Source: Vibrio sp. HI00D65 (GTDB lineage: Bacteria > Pseudomonadota > Gammaproteobacteria > Enterobacterales > Vibrionaceae). Taken from it: DNA of 64,000 bases. The stretch covers positions 59,563 to 123,562 of the forward strand of contig NZ_LWEH01000001.1 in assembly GCF_001635455.1 (NCBI RefSeq). The letters run 5' to 3'. The number at the start of each line of letters is the position of its first letter. Positions within the stretch are counted from its first letter, which is position 1. Position numbers and translations under genes: made by a program. Positions 17,411 through 27,677 of the stretch are shown piece by piece. The notes below the pieces were generated by a model. That model saw only the letters and a list, made by a program, of their open reading frames with translations. It made no database searches and had not been told where the DNA came from.

Positions 17411-19197
17411 GACTCTACACCCTCTGACACTGTCATAGTCTCTTGACCCTTTGATGATTGCCCAAAGTGCCAAGCTTTAGTTTCTTGGTGTGCTTCCCAC
17501 ATGGACTGATATAGCTCGCAGCCTTCTAGCAATTCACCATGTGTACCTTCTGACACTTTTTTACCTTTATCCATAACAATAATTTTATCGACATGAGTAA
17601 GCGTATTTAAACGATGCGCAATAACTAATACTGTTTTGCCTCGCATTAAACTTGAAATTGCTTGCTGGATGCGAACTTCATTGCGCGCATCAGCATAAGC
17701 CGTTGCTTCATCAAGGATCAAAATAGGCGAATCTTTAGCTATAGCCCGAGCAATCGCAATTCTTTGAGCTTGCCCACCACTTAAACTCCCTTGATCAACT
17801 ATCGTCTCGTAGCATTCTGGTAATGACAAAATAAACTCGTGAGCACAAGCTGCTTTCGCTGCATTAACTATGTCTTCATCGGAAAGCTCATCATTACCCA
17901 TGCGAATGTTTTCTTTGATAGTCTGCTCAAAAATATAAACATCCTGAAAAACAAAACTAACAAGCGACATCAACTGATCAAATGGAAAATCTGTTATCAA
18001 CTTATTACCGATAGTGATCTCACCACTCTGGTATTCAAAAAATCGAGGAATCAACTGAGCCGCTGTTGTTTTACCCGCGCCAGATGGCCCTACAATAGCG
18101 GTAATTTTTCCTTGCAAAGCAGTAAAAGAAACATCATCGACAGTACTTTTAATCGCTTTATTATGTCGAAACGTTACATGATCAAAAGTGATACCTGTAT
18201 GTGCTATAGTTTGCTGTTGAGAGCCCTCACTCTGAGGAGTTATTTCACAGAAGTATTTTATCTTTTCAACTCCTTTTAGCATCTCACTGAACATACCACC
18301 AAATTGAATAAGGTTGTAAAGAGGTTCCATCAACCCCACGCCCAGTAATATAAAAATAAATAATGTCGATAGCGTTAAATCACCTTGAGCGTATAACCAT
18401 ACACTAACAGGTAATAAAAAAAGCAAACCAAGATCAAGCGATAACTTAAATAAAGATGCTGGCGTTTTTGTATCTAACAACCAATTCGTCACCAGTTTAT
18501 GATGCTCATTCACTGCATCTCGATATTTTTGATGCGAATCGACCGTCATGTTAAACGCTTTTACTACAGGTATAGATGCTACAAAATCGACAACACTAAT
18601 ATGCAAATTGGAAACGACTTTATGGTACTCATCTACTCTAACGTTGAAGCCTTTGAACATAAGAGCTTGTAAAACCAAAGCGATAGGTAAAGGTAAGAGA
18701 GCTATAAGTGCCAATCGCCAATCGATATATAACAAGAGCAGTGAAGCAACTAAAGGGCTCACAATCGCAGCAGCCATATCTGGTAAATGATGGGCAATAA
18801 AAGTCTCAATTCTGTCGACATCATCTGAAATAATTTTTTTCATTGATGCCGCAGCTTGTTTATTACTTTCACCTAATGATAACTGCCCTACGCTATCAAT
18901 AATTTGTTGGCGTATTTCAAATAATAGTTGAAAAGCGGCTTTGTGCGACAATAATCCAGATGCTAGTTGCAACAGCATTTTCATCACTAATGCAATCGTA
19001 GCAAGTAAAACTAATTGCCAGACAATATAGGAGTCAGCAATAGCATCATTGATAAATCCATCAACCAAATGATAAATAATAAAATATGGTACTACCGTAA
19101 GTAAAGAATAAACAACGGCTAATACCATAGACGATAAAAGCTTACGGCGTTGGTTTGCAACCAATTGAATTAACCAAGAAAACGGCGTTCCTTTCAT
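17404..19197 (-). CDS. ABC transporter half-molecule (YbtP/Irp6-like)
   Basis: This 597-residue transmembrane-plus-ATPase protein has Walker A GPSGAGKTT, signature LSGGQAQR, Walker B LILDEATAYAD and H-loop IAHRLNT. The Ala-Tyr-Ala-Asp after the Walker B Glu is typical of the Irp6-type branch. It probably forms a heterodimer with the following half-transporter, importing the metal-loaded product or exporting the free one. The gene starts 67 bases after the type II thioesterase stop. The C-terminal codons overlap the next start. Confidence 0.9.
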   Translation of the reverse strand: MKGTPFSWLIQLVANQRRKLLSSMVLAVVYSLLTVVPYFIIYHLVDGFINDAIADSYIVWQLVLLATIALVMKMLLQLASGLLSHKAAFQLLFEIRQQIIDSVGQLSLGESNKQAAASMKKIISDDVDRIETFIAHHLPDMAAAIVSPLVASLLLLYIDWRLALIALLPLPIALVLQALMFKGFNVRVDEYHKVVSNLHISVVDFVASIPVVKAFNMTVDSHQKYRDAVNEHHKLVTNWLLDTKTPASLFKLSLDLGLLFLLPVSVWLYAQGDLTLSTLFIFILLGVGLMEPLYNLIQFGGMFSEMLKGVEKIKYFCEITPQSEGSQQQTIAHTGITFDHVTFRHNKAIKSTVDDVSFTALQGKITAIVGPSGAGKTTAAQLIPRFFEYQSGEITIGNKLITDFPFDQLMSLVSFVFQDVYIFEQTIKENIRMGNDELSDEDIVNAAKAACAHEFILSLPECYETIVDQGSLSGGQAQRIAIARAIAKDSPILILDEATAYADARNEVRIQQAISSLMRGKTVLVIAHRLNTLTHVDKIIVMDKGKKVSEGTHGELLEGCELYQSMWEAHQETKAWHFGQSSKGQETMTVSEGVESC

Positions 19198-19264
19198 TTT
19201 TTTGCCTATATAAAGAAATAAAAAACAAAAGCGTAAAATTTCACCTTACGCCCCCAATAAAGAA

Positions 19265-19984
19265 CTAAGACATTTTATTTTTAAGGTAGTCAAACAATGT
19301 AGGGCAGAGGTTATTAAGGTAAAAATGCCCACCAGAGAAACGCTGAAAATCAAACTCCCCCGTAGTTGCTAATGACCAATCTAGAATTTCACTTTCTGTT
19401 ACTTCTGTATCTCCCTCACCCAGCAAAGCACTAAGAGGACAAGAAAGTGTTGGTAAAGAGTCTCGTTGATAGCTTTCTATTGCCTCAAAATCAGCACGAA
19501 TAATGGGTAGCATTAACTTTCTAAGGGCTGGGTTATCAAACACAACCTCTGATGTTCCCCCCAACCCCATGATTTTGTTAACCAAAGCATCATCACTTTG
19601 CTTATGGTAGTTGGTCCCTCTACTTTTATGCGGTGGAATTCGTCCTGAAGCAAAGAAATGCGCCAATTTACGCCCCTGCTGCTCCCAGCGTATTGCGGTT
19701 TCAAACGCCAAAGCGGCGCCCATACTGTGCCCAAAAAAGGAGGTGGGGCGATGAGGCAAAAAAGATAAACTTTGCGCAACCTCATCAGCACACTGATGTA
19801 AGCAAGTCTTGAGTTTTTCTGATAGTCGATGACCACGACCTGAGAGTTGCACTGCATACACAGCGGTATGCTCATCAATATGGTCACGCCACGGCATGAA
19901 ATATTCCGCATTCCCTCCAGCAAAGTGAAAACAGATTAGCTGCCTACGTGTGCCTGGTTTGATGAGTTTCAATTGCTTATGCAT
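19265..19984 (-). CDS. type II thioesterase (PchC/Irp4/YbtT-like)
   Basis: This 239-residue alpha/beta hydrolase has QLICFHFAGGNAEYF at the N-terminus, nucleophile Ser in FFGHSMGAALAF, and an acidic residue in LLGEGDTEV. The catalytic His is in FSGGHFYLN. Such enzymes remove wrong or stalled acyl groups from carrier domains. ATG 19984 has AGGAG at the right distance and overlaps the imide reductase stop by 8 bases; the longer frame from 20023 is not needed. Unlike the terminal thioesterase of the synthetase, this one keeps Ser. Confidence 0.92.
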   Translation of the reverse strand: MHKQLKLIKPGTRRQLICFHFAGGNAEYFMPWRDHIDEHTAVYAVQLSGRGHRLSEKLKTCLHQCADEVAQSLSFLPHRPTSFFGHSMGAALAFETAIRWEQQGRKLAHFFASGRIPPHKSRGTNYHKQSDDALVNKIMGLGGTSEVVFDNPALRKLMLPIIRADFEAIESYQRDSLPTLSCPLSALLGEGDTEVTESEILDWSLATTGEFDFQRFSGGHFYLNNLCPTLFDYLKNKMS

Positions 19985-21104
19985 TTTCACTCTCCTGATG
20001 ATATTCAACCAACCAACCTTCAATAGAAGGGCTCGTTAACATTGGCTCTTGCGCCGAAATGACTTCAGGATTCCCAATGCACCCCATTAAAGATCGCCAT
20101 ACTGATGCTTGTCCTAGTAAGAACTGTGCTGATGCAGGGGTTGGTGATTCAATATTACTTACCATGCTATGTAATGCTGTTCTGATTGCCTCTGGCCAGT
20201 GTTCGTCAATAATTTCTTCTAAGCTTGGCATTTCTTTGTATAGAAACTCGCAAGAAGCGGGCTGATAAAACTCTGGCGCTTGTTGTTTATCGAGCAACTC
20301 TCTCATCCCATTTTCCTCAGGGGTTCGAGGTATATGAAAAGCTCTATTCCATAGCACTGGGCCATGTGTGTTAACTAACACCAAATTGCCACTCGGTAAC
20401 CCCACAGTAATGCGATGCATAATGTGGAAATGGTTATCAGGGTCGCCTGGATCCAACTGGTTCTGAATCTTCAAGATGAGCGGAATCCCAGCAAAAACAC
20501 CGTGAATTACTTGATAAGGCGGTAATAGCTCCGACTTTAATTTTCTCACCTCAGACCAATCAACATTAGAATGGAACTCAAATGGCGTAACCCCTCCTAA
20601 TGCCTGTCCCAACATATCGAGCAAGCCGCAAATCACTTGTACTCCACAGGTCGCTTCAATAAAGCAAGGCTGCTGAGTTTCACGCGCTTTCTTTAAGTAC
20701 TCAACAAAGTGGCGAACAGCTGGCACATTAGGATAATGAGTATTAATTTGGTAATGACATCCATTTTTCCTCGCTAACTTTAAGCATTCCACGACATCTT
20801 TTTCATAAACGGGATGCTCTTGCAGAACATGTATGCCTTTTTCTAATAATGCGCGGGCAAGTTGTGACCCAGCCCCCCCTACAATTGCAGAACGAACAAC
20901 AACACATGCAATATCAATATCTTGAGGTAATTCTGACACCTCACGATATAAAGGCACACCATACTCCTTAGCTATTGTTAACGAGCGTTCACTTCCTCTT
21001 GCTAAAATTCCAGCAAGTTCAAATCCTGGGAATTGGCGTTTAAATGCGGAAAGGTATACCTGACCAAAAAGCGTTCCACATACAACAACACGATATGTTT
21101 TCAT
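19977..21104 (-). CDS. thiazolinyl imide reductase (PchG/Irp3/YbtU-like)
   Basis: This is a 375-residue Gfo/Idh/MocA-like oxidoreductase. The NADPH fold begins YRVVVCGTLFGQVYL, QEHPVYEKDV carries the conserved dinucleotide-domain His, and the C-terminal half matches imide reductases (NTHYPNVPAVR, NHFHIMHRITVG). In pyochelin and yersiniabactin assembly it reduces one carrier-bound thiazoline to thiazolidine, the substrate for N- or C-methylation. ATG 21104 shares its A with the TGA of the preceding gene, so the two are coupled. Confidence 0.92.
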   Translation of the reverse strand: MKTYRVVVCGTLFGQVYLSAFKRQFPGFELAGILARGSERSLTIAKEYGVPLYREVSELPQDIDIACVVVRSAIVGGAGSQLARALLEKGIHVLQEHPVYEKDVVECLKLARKNGCHYQINTHYPNVPAVRHFVEYLKKARETQQPCFIEATCGVQVICGLLDMLGQALGGVTPFEFHSNVDWSEVRKLKSELLPPYQVIHGVFAGIPLILKIQNQLDPGDPDNHFHIMHRITVGLPSGNLVLVNTHGPVLWNRAFHIPRTPEENGMRELLDKQQAPEFYQPASCEFLYKEMPSLEEIIDEHWPEAIRTALHSMVSNIESPTPASAQFLLGQASVWRSLMGCIGNPEVISAQEPMLTSPSIEGWLVEYHQESENA

Positions 21105-22174
21105 CACAAAGCTCCCTCTTCAAACGCTAATTCATAATTAGGCTCAATCGAGAGGTCCCAATGACTAAACATATTTTGTTCGTGCAAAAACGAGATTAAA
21201 TGACCTGTTTCAACTATTTCAGAAAGCCAAAACACCCCATTATTTAAATGAGATGATGATTGCGTTAACAATTGGTGCGCAGTAAAAGCGGCGACCAGTC
21301 CCGTCATTCGATAGCCATCATTAAACTTACAACGAAGCGTTAAATTAACTGGCTGTTGAGCAATCCAACCTTGCACATCCATTACGCAATATTGCTGAGT
21401 ACCATGCTTCTGAACCATGGATTGACTCAGACTAACTAACGCTGCATTTTGCTCCTTAGCACTTTCATTTGCTGACATTAATAACTGTCGATCAGCGACT
21501 AAATTAAAGGCCGCGAAGTTAGATATTGAAAGTGTGTTAGCGACGCGTTGATGCTCAGCACTCAAATAAGGTAATGCGGTAAATTCTTTTCCCTCAGGTA
21601 GTGGTTGATACCCCTCTCTTGTCCCCTCTCTCACCTTTATATCATCTCTAATTACCACCCCGCTTAAAGCATCATTACCCCCTAAGCTTGCAATAAAATC
21701 TATCGCAGACGTTGATGTAAATGCTTCAATACCCCCTACATAAAGCTCGATACTGTACAGTTCTTGTAGCTTTTCTTTGGCAATAAAAGGAAGCAACGAG
21801 GTAAAACCGGGAACAAAACCCGCTCCAAAAACACAGCTAACTGGTAAGTCTCGCCCCTGCAACTGCTGCTGAACGTGACCGAAAACATCCTGCTCCCCCC
21901 CCACATCGACATATAAGGTATGAGTGTCTATTGCAACGCGAGCTATATTGTCTCGAATCGCCGACGCAGGCCCTGCTGCATTTATGATCAAATCATGATG
22001 ATGGCAAACAGCTGCCACCTCCTTCTGATCATACAAATCAACAATCCTATAATGTGTTAAGTCAGGACGTGGCTGTCGTCCTATTCGAGTAACTTGATAA
22101 CCAAGCGCACAAAGCGCTTGGTCAATATGTTGTCCCACTTCACCACAAGCTCCGAAGATGGCGACTCTATTCAT
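21104..22174 (-). CDS. saccharopine dehydrogenase-like NAD(P) oxidoreductase
   Basis: This 356-residue protein has an N-terminal dinucleotide fold (VAIFGACGEVGQHID) followed by the saccharopine-dehydrogenase-like block LIINAAGPASAIRDNIAR, YVDVGGE and GAGFVPGFTSLLP. Proteins of this family reduce or oxidise imines. It is not a normal member of pyochelin or yersiniabactin loci, so it may tailor a second ring or the starter. ATG 22174 has AGGAGGA upstream and overlaps the synthetase stop by 8 bases. The last residues, AFEEGAL, resemble the end of the large synthetase (DFEEGTL), but the encoding DNA is also the ribosome binding site of the next gene. Confidence 0.8.
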   Translation of the reverse strand: MNRVAIFGACGEVGQHIDQALCALGYQVTRIGRQPRPDLTHYRIVDLYDQKEVAAVCHHHDLIINAAGPASAIRDNIARVAIDTHTLYVDVGGEQDVFGHVQQQLQGRDLPVSCVFGAGFVPGFTSLLPFIAKEKLQELYSIELYVGGIEAFTSTSAIDFIASLGGNDALSGVVIRDDIKVREGTREGYQPLPEGKEFTALPYLSAEHQRVANTLSISNFAAFNLVADRQLLMSANESAKEQNAALVSLSQSMVQKHGTQQYCVMDVQGWIAQQPVNLTLRCKFNDGYRMTGLVAAFTAHQLLTQSSSHLNNGVFWLSEIVETGHLISFLHEQNMFSHWDLSIEPNYELAFEEGAL

Positions 22175-25100
22175 GCTTTCCTCCTTGCATAGCAACTGTG
22201 TTTAAGTGCTTAGCTAGAGGTAAAACTTGAGATGATTGCATACAGGTGAAGTGATCACCTTCAAGCGAAATAACATCAATGTCACCAACACTATATTGCT
22301 GCCAAAAGTCATGCATATCGGCTTTAAGCGTGGGCAGTAAATAAGTTTCATCTTGCTGACAAGCGAAAGTGAAATCACCACTATAAAAAGATGGTTCATA
22401 ATGAGTCACAGCCTGCAAACTGTGATGGAACACTGGATAGAGCTGAGAAATATCTCCTACTTTTGCCGTTTGTTGATTTGATTGGATATCAAGTACTGTT
22501 TGGAAATAAGCGATACGCTGTGCTTCATTTGCTTTTGCGTAACTCGCATAATTTAGTGAGAGCTTATCAAAGCCGAGCTGTTTAGCTTTAGCCACTACAT
22601 CTTCAATATTAATTTGATTAGGCTTAGTGGCTAATAAAGCCAAATAAGTTTGCTCAAGCTGAAGTAAATCAATACCGCTCCAAGGGTTTGGTACATTCAG
22701 TTCTTTAGCAAGAGCGACATCCGTCATCATAGGGTCATTTACTTTGTACGGAATTTGATAACTACTTGCGATCGTCAATGATGCGAACGGAGAGCCACAT
22801 TCCATCGCTTGTCTTGCCAGCTCAAAAGCAATTAACCCCCCCATACAAAAACCAAAAAGATGGCATTTAGACAAGTCAAAATTATCTTCCAACAAGGCTT
22901 TGTATTGATCAGCTAATTCAACGATCAAATGTTCACTTGGAATAGTTAAATATTGCTGTCTATCTTGAACACTAATGCCATAAACTGGCGCTGTAAGGTG
23001 CTCTACGAGTGCTAAGCAAGGCATCACAGTGCCGCTACCATCATGAAGAATAATGATAGGTGCGCCGTCACCTTCTTTAATACGTTGCAAAGCCGTTGAA
23101 CTATCTTCAATCGCACTGCAGTGCTGCTGAATTGGCGTTTGTTTTCGTAAGAAGATCGCAAGCTCTTTAATAGTGGGGGTTTGCAATACCTGGCGAAGTG
23201 TCCCTTCCCAGGGAACAAATTCTTCACCTAATTCTTGGCGGATCCTACTCACCCACTGCGTTATCAATAATGAGTCACCACCCGCACCAAAGAAATCATC
23301 ATTTGGCCCCATATTAGGGTTACCAATCACATCCCGACATGACGATAGTAATAACGTCTCAAGTTGATCAAGGTCTTCTGATACCTCGTTTTGTAGAGTC
23401 TCTTGATGGCCTATAATTTCAGGTAACGCCTTTCTATCTATTTTACCGTTATTTGTAAGCGGAAAACGGTCTAAGACAGCCAATTGTGCAGGTACCATAT
23501 AACTAGGTAACTCTTTACTAAGCTGTTCTAAGATTTCAGTCTTATCACATTCATGCTTCTGACCATTGAATTGGGCCAGCATAAAACTTTGACCTAATTG
23601 ATATAAGGCTTCTTGATTATTAGGGAATGCAAATAACTGCTCAGCCCCTACATCCGACATTGCGTTTAACCAACGTTCCTGAGGCATAAATGGAGAATTT
23701 AATGCTAAACGCTCATCATTATGAGCGGTCAAGCCATGTTTGAATTCCATTGAAGTCATAAGTTGGTAATTATCTCTTGTCGCCTCAATTACAAGTAACC
23801 AAGCCCCTGGCTTCATTAACTCACGTAAGTGATTTAACCCTTCACGTGCAACAACTGCGTTATGTAACACATTAGAAGAAACAACCAGATCATACTGACC
23901 GCAATCAAAACCTTGCTCTAACGCAGGTTGATTGAAATCGTATAAGCGATAATCAACAAAATCATAACCTTGGTAACGAAGCTTAGCTTCATTGAGGAAA
24001 AATGATGAAACATCAGTAAAGGTATACTCGACATTATGTGCTGCTAGAGCCGGAATAAGCTCGTTACTTGTACCACCAACACCAGCACCAATCTCTAGGA
24101 TACGAATTGGCTGAGCACGTTCAGCTAAATGCTTTACTTTACTTAACGCCGCTGTGATCAACATTTTATTCATCATTTTGCTGATCAAGTTATTTTGGTA
24201 AGTTGATGTCGCGACATCTAACTTGCCATCAGGAAACAACAAATCGAGAGGATCGGCCTTATCTCGCAGTAACTCAGGCAAACATTGACTACTTCGCTCA
24301 AGGTAGTTAACTAAGCCTTTATCACCATCCAAACACTCCAGTGCTTCGTAACATCTTTTCCAACATAACGAGATATCATCTTCGCTCACTTGCTGTAGTA
24401 AAGCGTATGTTTCTCCATCATGTCGTGCTAGCTGATTTTCAATAAGCACTTTTAGCCATCGACTTAATAATTGTTTATGACGAGGCGCATAATTACCATC
24501 AGCAATCATGTCATCGATGTTTTTCTGTTGACCTTCACCTAATCCTCCACTTGATTGCAATGCTTGAACCATATGGAGCAAAGCGACTCTATCTAAATAA
24601 TAAACAAAGTCTGTTACCGACTTCTCTGGCACTGTTTGCCTAATAGCTTCTGCCGTCAAAGTTAACTCGGTTTCCGTCTCTGCAAATTGATGCGAGAACA
24701 AAGTACTTTTTGCATCATTTTGGTAAATAGCCGGCTCAATGTAAGCTTGAAGGTGATAATTATGCTTATCTCCTCGCGCTAAGACGACAGCTTGAGATAC
24801 TGATGATTGACGCTCAAGCGCTGATTCTATTTCACCAAGCTCAACTCGATATCCTCGTACTTTTACTTGGTTGTCATCACGACCAACAAACACGATCACA
24901 CCATCATCTCGGTAATAACCTCGGTCACCCGTTCGATACCAAGATGTTCCAGTATTTGCATCTTGGAAGAAATGGGCAGCCGTTTTCTCTTCATCTTGCC
25001 AGTACCCGAGCGCTACCCCGCTACCGCCAATACACAGTTCACCAGCAACCCAGTCAGGGCAGGCCATACCTTTGTCATCCAGTACAGCAAACATCTGATT

Positions 25101-27677
25101 TGATAACGGAGTACCGTAAGGAATAGAAGTGTAATAATCAAAAGTAGGATCAATTGGGAAATAAATAGACCAAATAGCGGCCTCTGTCGCGCCACCTAAG
25201 CTGTATAGTCGGGCGGCAGGCATCAAGGTAGCAATCGCTTTAGCTAATGCGACCGGAATCCAATCACCAGACATCATTACGCATTTAATACTATCCAGTG
25301 TAGGTAATGATTCGTCGGCTAAATATCGCGTTAACATTGTCATCTGCGCAGGTACAGAGTTCCAAACACTGACGTTATGTTCTCGAATTTGACGAGTCCA
25401 TTCTGCTGGGTTTTGAATATTTTTCTCGCAAGGTAGCACCAATGTAGCACCACAAGCTAAGGTACCAAAGATGTCATAAACTGAGAGATCAAAACTTAGT
25501 TTAGCCAATCCAAACACCACATCGCTTGCTGTAATGTCAAAGCGACGATTGATATCGACCACAGTATTCACAGCCGCTTGATGACTTACCATGACACCTT
25601 TGGGGCTTCCTGTACTACCAGAGGTATAAATAATGTAAGCCAGTCGTTCAAATGACTGAGTTATCTCTGTACTACCAATGTTATGAACACGACCTTGTAG
25701 CGCTTGCGCATTACAAATATTGACGGCCTCAAACCCATCGTCTGCTAGCTGTTGGGCAAGTTCATTTGAGCGCGTCAACACCAACTCTACATCAGCATCA
25801 AACAGAATTTGCTTCATACGAGAAACCGGCTGACTAACGTCAAGCGGTAAATACACCCCATCAGCTAATAACGTTGCTAATGTTGAAACAACTTGTTCAA
25901 CACTTTTATCAATCGCAATCGCAATACGAGCTCCCTTTGGTAACTTGCTCGCCAGTGACTTTGAACGAACGATCAGCTCATCGTATGTCACTGTTTGTTC
26001 GGGCGTAACCAGTGCTGTCGCATCAGGCGTTAACACTGCTTGCTCTAACACCAGTTGATGCAACATAGATTCAGCAACAGGTTTAATCGTATTATTCACC
26101 TGTTCGCGAACCTGTTGTTGTTTATTCGGTAAAGCAAGGCGAGTAGCTTGATCCCACTGCTGAAGTCCACCAGCAATGACTTGTTCAATCGCACCTTCAA
26201 AACATGTAAACATTGACTCGATCATTGAGTCAGGGAATATGCCGTCAAGTACATCCCAATTGATGTACAAACTGCGGTCTCGATTCATAAGTTGGCAATC
26301 AATCCAAACTTGAGGCGTTTGACTAATACCATATGCAACCTCCATCCCCATCTCGTACTGAGATTTGGTCTCTGAAACTTGCTCTCTATTACTACCGACT
26401 AATGCACTCGTGAAGACTATTGGCATGCGAGCATAATCAGCACCACGTTGTCGGGCTATTTCACGCATAACCTCAACGCCACTAAACGCTTTATACTCTA
26501 AGTCTTGCCACAATTGATTCTGCTGCTCTTTCACTTGTGCTAATAAGGTTCGTGACTCCGTAAGATTCACTTCCAGCAAGTTGACACTCGTGAAATCCCC
26601 CACCATGTTGAGTAAATCTGGATGGATCGGTTCACGATTCATTACCGTCATGTTCAAGCAAAAATGTTTTGATTTAGACCACTTAGCTAACACTTCACTA
26701 AAGAGCGTCAGTAATAGCGATGAAGGACTAACCCCTTGATGATTACATTGACTTTCGAGTTCAGCCCATTGCTTTGGCGCTAATTGCATTTCATGGCGAG
26801 TGAAATGCGGTGTTTCTTTCTTAACTTCCGACGTCAAACCATCATTAATATCAGCGAGGAGTGATAACTCTGGTGCCATTGGCAAATGAGGCACTCGGTC
26901 TTGCCAGTATTGTCTCGCTTGCGCATATTTGTCTGTCAGCTTCTGTCGCTTTTCAAACTCCATGACATCTTTGAACGATAAGCTAATAGGCGCTAGCACC
27001 AATTCAGACTCATGATAAAAATGAATCAACTCAGACAAAATCACCTGAATACTCATAAAGTCTGCAATCAATAGGTCAATACTAAAATGCAGGTATGATT
27101 TACCTTCCGACTCGCTTACTTTTAAGTCAAACAGAGGCCATGCTTCAGTGTCATAAACGCGATGGGACATGTTTGCCCGATACGTTAACCTCGTATCAGT
27201 TTGCAAATCACATTCAATCTTATACTCAGGTACTTGTGATAGTATTTGCTGAGTACCATTAGAAAAGACTATAGCTCGCAACATCTCATGGCGTTTAATG
27301 AGCTTATTCCAAGCTTGGTTTAGCTTCTCAGCATCAAGATGTGCAAATTCGAGCTCAAAGTAACCGTGGCAGCCTGTGCCACCGAACTCAAACACATTTT
27401 GCCGTCCAATAAGATAAGCGGCCTGTACATCATTTACCGGAAAAACCTCATATTTATCTTTCGTACTAGGACAAAGAACAGCGCCCAATTCACGATCTTT
27501 TAGTATTGTTATTAATTCACTTTTTACTGCTTTCAGCTGCTCAACAACCTCTTTGGTCATCACGCCTTGAGGAGCTCTGAACTTCAAGGCGTCAGCTTCA
27601 AGCCAAAACTCGGCTTTCTTAGCTTCTAACTGTTGCAGTAACGCTAATGGTGACATTAATGTTGTTCCTTTTTTCAT
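22167..27677 (-). CDS. NRPS TubC-Cy-A(MT)-PCP-TE (PchF-like terminal module)
   Basis: This 1836-residue synthetase has these parts in order. A TubC-type docking domain (about 8-60) is followed by a heterocyclisation domain (about 75-510, motif DLLIAD). An adenylation domain (about 530-970) has YTSGSTGSPKG and FDLSVYDIFG, with VWNSVP and GGATEAAIWS giving a cysteine-type pocket. A methyltransferase inserted in the A domain (SAM motif LEIGAGVGGT, about 1195) precedes a PCP (GGDSL, about 1467) and a thioesterase (about 1540-1830). The module should add a third Cys, cyclise and methylate it, and release the chain. The thioesterase nucleophile motif is FGFCMGG, with Cys where Ser is expected; the catalytic His is in EGDHFTCM. 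A start at 27656 with its own AAGGAA is equally possible. Confidence 0.93.
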   Translation of the reverse strand: MKKGTTLMSPLALLQQLEAKKAEFWLEADALKFRAPQGVMTKEVVEQLKAVKSELITILKDRELGAVLCPSTKDKYEVFPVNDVQAAYLIGRQNVFEFGGTGCHGYFELEFAHLDAEKLNQAWNKLIKRHEMLRAIVFSNGTQQILSQVPEYKIECDLQTDTRLTYRANMSHRVYDTEAWPLFDLKVSESEGKSYLHFSIDLLIADFMSIQVILSELIHFYHESELVLAPISLSFKDVMEFEKRQKLTDKYAQARQYWQDRVPHLPMAPELSLLADINDGLTSEVKKETPHFTRHEMQLAPKQWAELESQCNHQGVSPSSLLLTLFSEVLAKWSKSKHFCLNMTVMNREPIHPDLLNMVGDFTSVNLLEVNLTESRTLLAQVKEQQNQLWQDLEYKAFSGVEVMREIARQRGADYARMPIVFTSALVGSNREQVSETKSQYEMGMEVAYGISQTPQVWIDCQLMNRDRSLYINWDVLDGIFPDSMIESMFTCFEGAIEQVIAGGLQQWDQATRLALPNKQQQVREQVNNTIKPVAESMLHQLVLEQAVLTPDATALVTPEQTVTYDELIVRSKSLASKLPKGARIAIAIDKSVEQVVSTLATLLADGVYLPLDVSQPVSRMKQILFDADVELVLTRSNELAQQLADDGFEAVNICNAQALQGRVHNIGSTEITQSFERLAYIIYTSGSTGSPKGVMVSHQAAVNTVVDINRRFDITASDVVFGLAKLSFDLSVYDIFGTLACGATLVLPCEKNIQNPAEWTRQIREHNVSVWNSVPAQMTMLTRYLADESLPTLDSIKCVMMSGDWIPVALAKAIATLMPAARLYSLGGATEAAIWSIYFPIDPTFDYYTSIPYGTPLSNQMFAVLDDKGMACPDWVAGELCIGGSGVALGYWQDEEKTAAHFFQDANTGTSWYRTGDRGYYRDDGVIVFVGRDDNQVKVRGYRVELGEIESALERQSSVSQAVVLARGDKHNYHLQAYIEPAIYQNDAKSTLFSHQFAETETELTLTAEAIRQTVPEKSVTDFVYYLDRVALLHMVQALQSSGGLGEGQQKNIDDMIADGNYAPRHKQLLSRWLKVLIENQLARHDGETYALLQQVSEDDISLCWKRCYEALECLDGDKGLVNYLERSSQCLPELLRDKADPLDLLFPDGKLDVATSTYQNNLISKMMNKMLITAALSKVKHLAERAQPIRILEIGAGVGGTSNELIPALAAHNVEYTFTDVSSFFLNEAKLRYQGYDFVDYRLYDFNQPALEQGFDCGQYDLVVSSNVLHNAVVAREGLNHLRELMKPGAWLLVIEATRDNYQLMTSMEFKHGLTAHNDERLALNSPFMPQERWLNAMSDVGAEQLFAFPNNQEALYQLGQSFMLAQFNGQKHECDKTEILEQLSKELPSYMVPAQLAVLDRFPLTNNGKIDRKALPEIIGHQETLQNEVSEDLDQLETLLLSSCRDVIGNPNMGPNDDFFGAGGDSLLITQWVSRIRQELGEEFVPWEGTLRQVLQTPTIKELAIFLRKQTPIQQHCSAIEDSSTALQRIKEGDGAPIIILHDGSGTVMPCLALVEHLTAPVYGISVQDRQQYLTIPSEHLIVELADQYKALLEDNFDLSKCHLFGFCMGGLIAFELARQAMECGSPFASLTIASSYQIPYKVNDPMMTDVALAKELNVPNPWSGIDLLQLEQTYLALLATKPNQINIEDVVAKAKQLGFDKLSLNYASYAKANEAQRIAYFQTVLDIQSNQQTAKVGDISQLYPVFHHSLQAVTHYEPSFYSGDFTFACQQDETYLLPTLKADMHDFWQQYSVGDIDVISLEGDHFTCMQSSQVLPLAKHLNTVAMQGGKHE

